Shown one piece after another: positions 32,195-33,294 of a stretch of DNA of 33,294 nt (positions within the stretch are counted from its first letter, which is position 1; each line of letters begins with the position of its first letter). Source of the stretch: Deltaproteobacteria bacterium (GTDB lineage: Bacteria > Desulfobacterota > Syntrophia > Syntrophales > UBA6807); contig DSDU01000121.1 in assembly GCA_011056835.1 (NCBI GenBank), positions 1 through 33,294 of the forward strand. Direction: 5' to 3'. The position numbers and the translations under genes are program-made. Under the pieces are notes generated by a model. That model made no database searches. It saw only the letters and a program-made list of their open reading frames with translations, and was not told the DNA's origin.

Positions 32195-32974
32195 CTATGA
32201 ATAGAGAATTTCAGAAATATGGACGAACTTGATGTCGGAATGGGAGTGATTTCTGATAAAGTTCCCGATGGCCCGTACCGTAACTCCATATGGGTGTCCG
32301 ATACCAATGGCGTATCCGTATTGTCGTGCGCACCACATGAGTCTGTGAAGTTGGAGGAGGATGGTAGTTTCGTCATGTGAATTGTCAAGGAAGATGTTTC
32401 TGCGAGCCGTCGTCATATTGAGTTGTCGAGCTGTTCTGTATGCCTTTGAATGATTTGATGTGAGACTGTCAATGAAGAAGAGGTCTTTTTTTTTGATAAC
32501 TCTTAATGTTTCGGTGATTTCACCTTGGCACTCTGTGAACCGTGAACCCATATGATTGTTTACACCGATTGCGTAGGGCACATCGGAAACATTATCTTCA
32601 ATTATTCTGCCGATGGTCATTACCTCATCACCTACATAAAGCGCGCCGGGACCAGGGTCAAGATGCAGGTTGTATGGTTCCATTGGTTGGTGAAGCATGA
32701 TTTCGTGGCCGTCGTTCCAAATTTCTTTTGCTAGAAAATAGGAATATCTGAGCCGGGGCAAGACTGAAAAAGTTATGGGGATATCCAGTTTCAGGAATCG
32801 ATGAACCGGTGAGAGACTGTTTCCAATATCGTCGATAATCAGAGCAACGAGGGGACTGGAGGGAATCTCTATCCGGAGTTTTTCAAAGGCATATGCCTTG
32901 GGGAAAACGCCTATATTCAGGAAACATCCGGCCATCAGAAGGGCGCTTTTGCTTATAAAGCTTCGTCGATCCAT
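32195..32974 (-). CDS. Divergent polysaccharide deacetylase (YibQ/DUF610-like), Tat-exported
   Basis: The 259-residue protein shows the divergent deacetylase pattern ALIIDDIGNS (44-53), ITFSVLPRL, GHEIMLHQPMEP, GVNNHMGSRFT and IGIGHPYGVT, with its active-site Asp and His residues. Relatives are thought to be periplasmic enzymes acting on sugar polymers, but activity is unproven. The N-terminus MDRRSFISKSALLMAGC has a twin-arginine motif and a possible lipobox (MAGC, Cys17). It is therefore probably Tat-exported and perhaps lipidated, which is unusual because most relatives have Sec signals or a single membrane anchor. The SD is weak. The promoter lies at 33054-33082 and overlaps a palindrome. 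Confidence 0.88.
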   Translation of the reverse strand: MDRRSFISKSALLMAGCFLNIGVFPKAYAFEKLRIEIPSSPLVALIIDDIGNSLSPVHRFLKLDIPITFSVLPRLRYSYFLAKEIWNDGHEIMLHQPMEPYNLHLDPGPGALYVGDEVMTIGRIIEDNVSDVPYAIGVNNHMGSRFTECQGEITETLRVIKKKDLFFIDSLTSNHSKAYRTARQLNMTTARRNIFLDNSHDETTILLQLHRLMWCARQYGYAIGIGHPYGVTVRAIGNFIRNHSHSDIKFVHISEILYS

Positions 32975-33053
32975 GGGAGCGTCTTTTCTCGTTGAAGTTG
33001 ATGCAGCGTATCTCCCCTTTGTGAGGTAGCCCGTAAAATAAACATGTTACGAC

Positions 33054-33082
33054 CCTATACAATATATTGTGGTTTTAGTCAA
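33054..33082 (-). promoter_or_regulatory. Sigma-70 promoter of the deacetylase gene
   Basis: On the minus strand TTGACT (33082-33077) and TATAGG (33059-33054) are exactly 17 nt apart. The spacer contains ACAATATATTG, part of a palindrome that reaches the -10 box. The start would be near 33047, about 73 nt before the ATG. Confidence 0.55.
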
Positions 33083-33102
33083 GGATTAATACAATATATT
33101 GA
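33059..33102. repeat. Pair of ACAATATATTG palindromes, operator candidate
   Basis: A perfect 12-bp palindrome ACAATATATTGT (33059-33070) and a second copy with one mismatch (33091-33102) are 32 bp apart, about three helical turns, so they face the same side of the DNA. The first covers the spacer and touches the -10 box of the deacetylase promoter. The second lies just upstream of its -35 box. That placement suits a repressor. Confidence 0.55.
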
Positions 33103-33231
33103 TTTTTAATTTTTAATCTGTCTGTTCGGGTATCAAGAGCGTCATCAAAAAAAATCAATACGTTAATATGATCTAGAGTTTAGAGTCTCCACGTAAAAAA
33201 TGGTTAAAATTTATAAAAAATACTTGACTTT

Positions 33232-33292
33232 GCCGCGCATTCGCGCGGCCCATTTATCAATGGGCCTCCAGAAGAAAATTTTCTTTTGGAGG
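33232..33292 (+). promoter_or_regulatory. Chain of three overlapping hairpins, the last enclosing a Shine-Dalgarno site
   Basis: Stem 1 pairs GCCGCGC (33232-33238) with GCGCGGC (33243-33249). Stem 2 pairs GGCCCATT (33247-33254) with AATGGGCC (33259-33266). Stem 3 pairs 33265-33278 with 33279-33292, 14 bp with one G-U pair. Neighbouring stems share 2-3 nt, so they compete at their junctions. The last arm ends in GGAGG, a strong SD for a start codon that must lie just past the window end, and stem 3 pairs it to CCTCC. Confidence 0.7.
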
Positions 33293-33294
33293 TA

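Larger units (their letters stand above)
32975..33223. other. AT-rich intergenic region between the deacetylase and a gene right of the window
   Basis: There is no coding frame. It contains the deacetylase promoter with its palindromes. Beyond 33224 begins the hairpin chain that forms the leader of a plus-strand gene outside the window. A plus-strand promoter could not be assigned: TTGACT at 33224-33229 lacks a -10 partner because GC-rich hairpins follow. Confidence 0.5.

Noticed and set aside
1-33294. CRISPR arrays, transposases, integrases, tRNA or rRNA genes
   Set aside because: No regularly spaced repeats, no transposase or integrase motifs, and no cloverleaf or rRNA-like sequence were seen on either strand.

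Overview
The window looks like chromosomal DNA of a strictly anaerobic Deltaproteobacterium (Desulfobacterota), most plausibly of the Syntrophales/Syntrophobacterales type. Support comes from a Tat-exported polyferredoxin plus cytochrome b pair of the formate dehydrogenase/hydrogenase kind, two separate acyl-CoA ligases, a DUF169 protein, many two-component systems with PAS domains, and sigma-54 regulation. This placement is an inference from gene content. No rRNA, tRNA, CRISPR array, insertion sequence or phage gene was found, and most genes are ordinary chromosomal ones.

Layout. 1-840: a gene-poor edge with a 22-codon minus-strand ORF behind a perfect Shine-Dalgarno (SD) site and nested inverted repeats. 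842-4065: a membrane-anchored unknown protein, an MtfA-type zinc peptidase, then a Tat-exported Fe-S protein and a cytochrome b subunit with no catalytic subunit nearby. 4158-5580: a small unknown protein, then greA behind a near-consensus sigma-70 promoter and a strong bidirectional terminator. 5613-9599: a ZraP/Spy-like periplasmic protein divergent from a sensor kinase and an NtrC-type regulator. A textbook sigma-54 promoter faces each way, with palindromes between them: a ZraPSR-like envelope stress or metal module. 9896-14788: a DUF554 membrane protein, a NarL-type regulator with its four-PAS kinase (a PAS pair duplicated in tandem), and a DUF169 protein. 14987-21599: a 7TM HD phosphodiesterase (PgpH-like), an exported unknown protein, a DinG-family helicase carrying a HEAT-like tail, and an M50 site-2-type protease. 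21648-25631: an acyl-CoA ligase whose roughly 220-nt leader holds two tandem intrinsic terminators and a competing antiterminator pairing, then a DEAD-box RNA helicase with a terminator in its leader. 25762-31518: an HD hydrolase and rsmB on the minus strand. Divergent from them is a four-gene operon: CDP-alcohol phosphatidyltransferase, nucleotidyltransferase, GNAT acetyltransferase and long-chain acyl-CoA synthetase. 31762-33294: a small unknown protein, a Tat-exported divergent polysaccharide deacetylase whose promoter overlaps a palindromic operator candidate, and, at the right edge, a chain of three overlapping hairpins. The last of these buries the SD site of a gene that begins outside the window.

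The most noteworthy material is regulatory RNA and DNA architecture rather than a new gene family: the acyl-CoA ligase leader, the hairpin chain at the right edge, the leader terminator of the RNA helicase and the divergent sigma-54 switch. The CDP-alcohol phosphatidyltransferase operon is the best candidate for an uncharacterised pathway.
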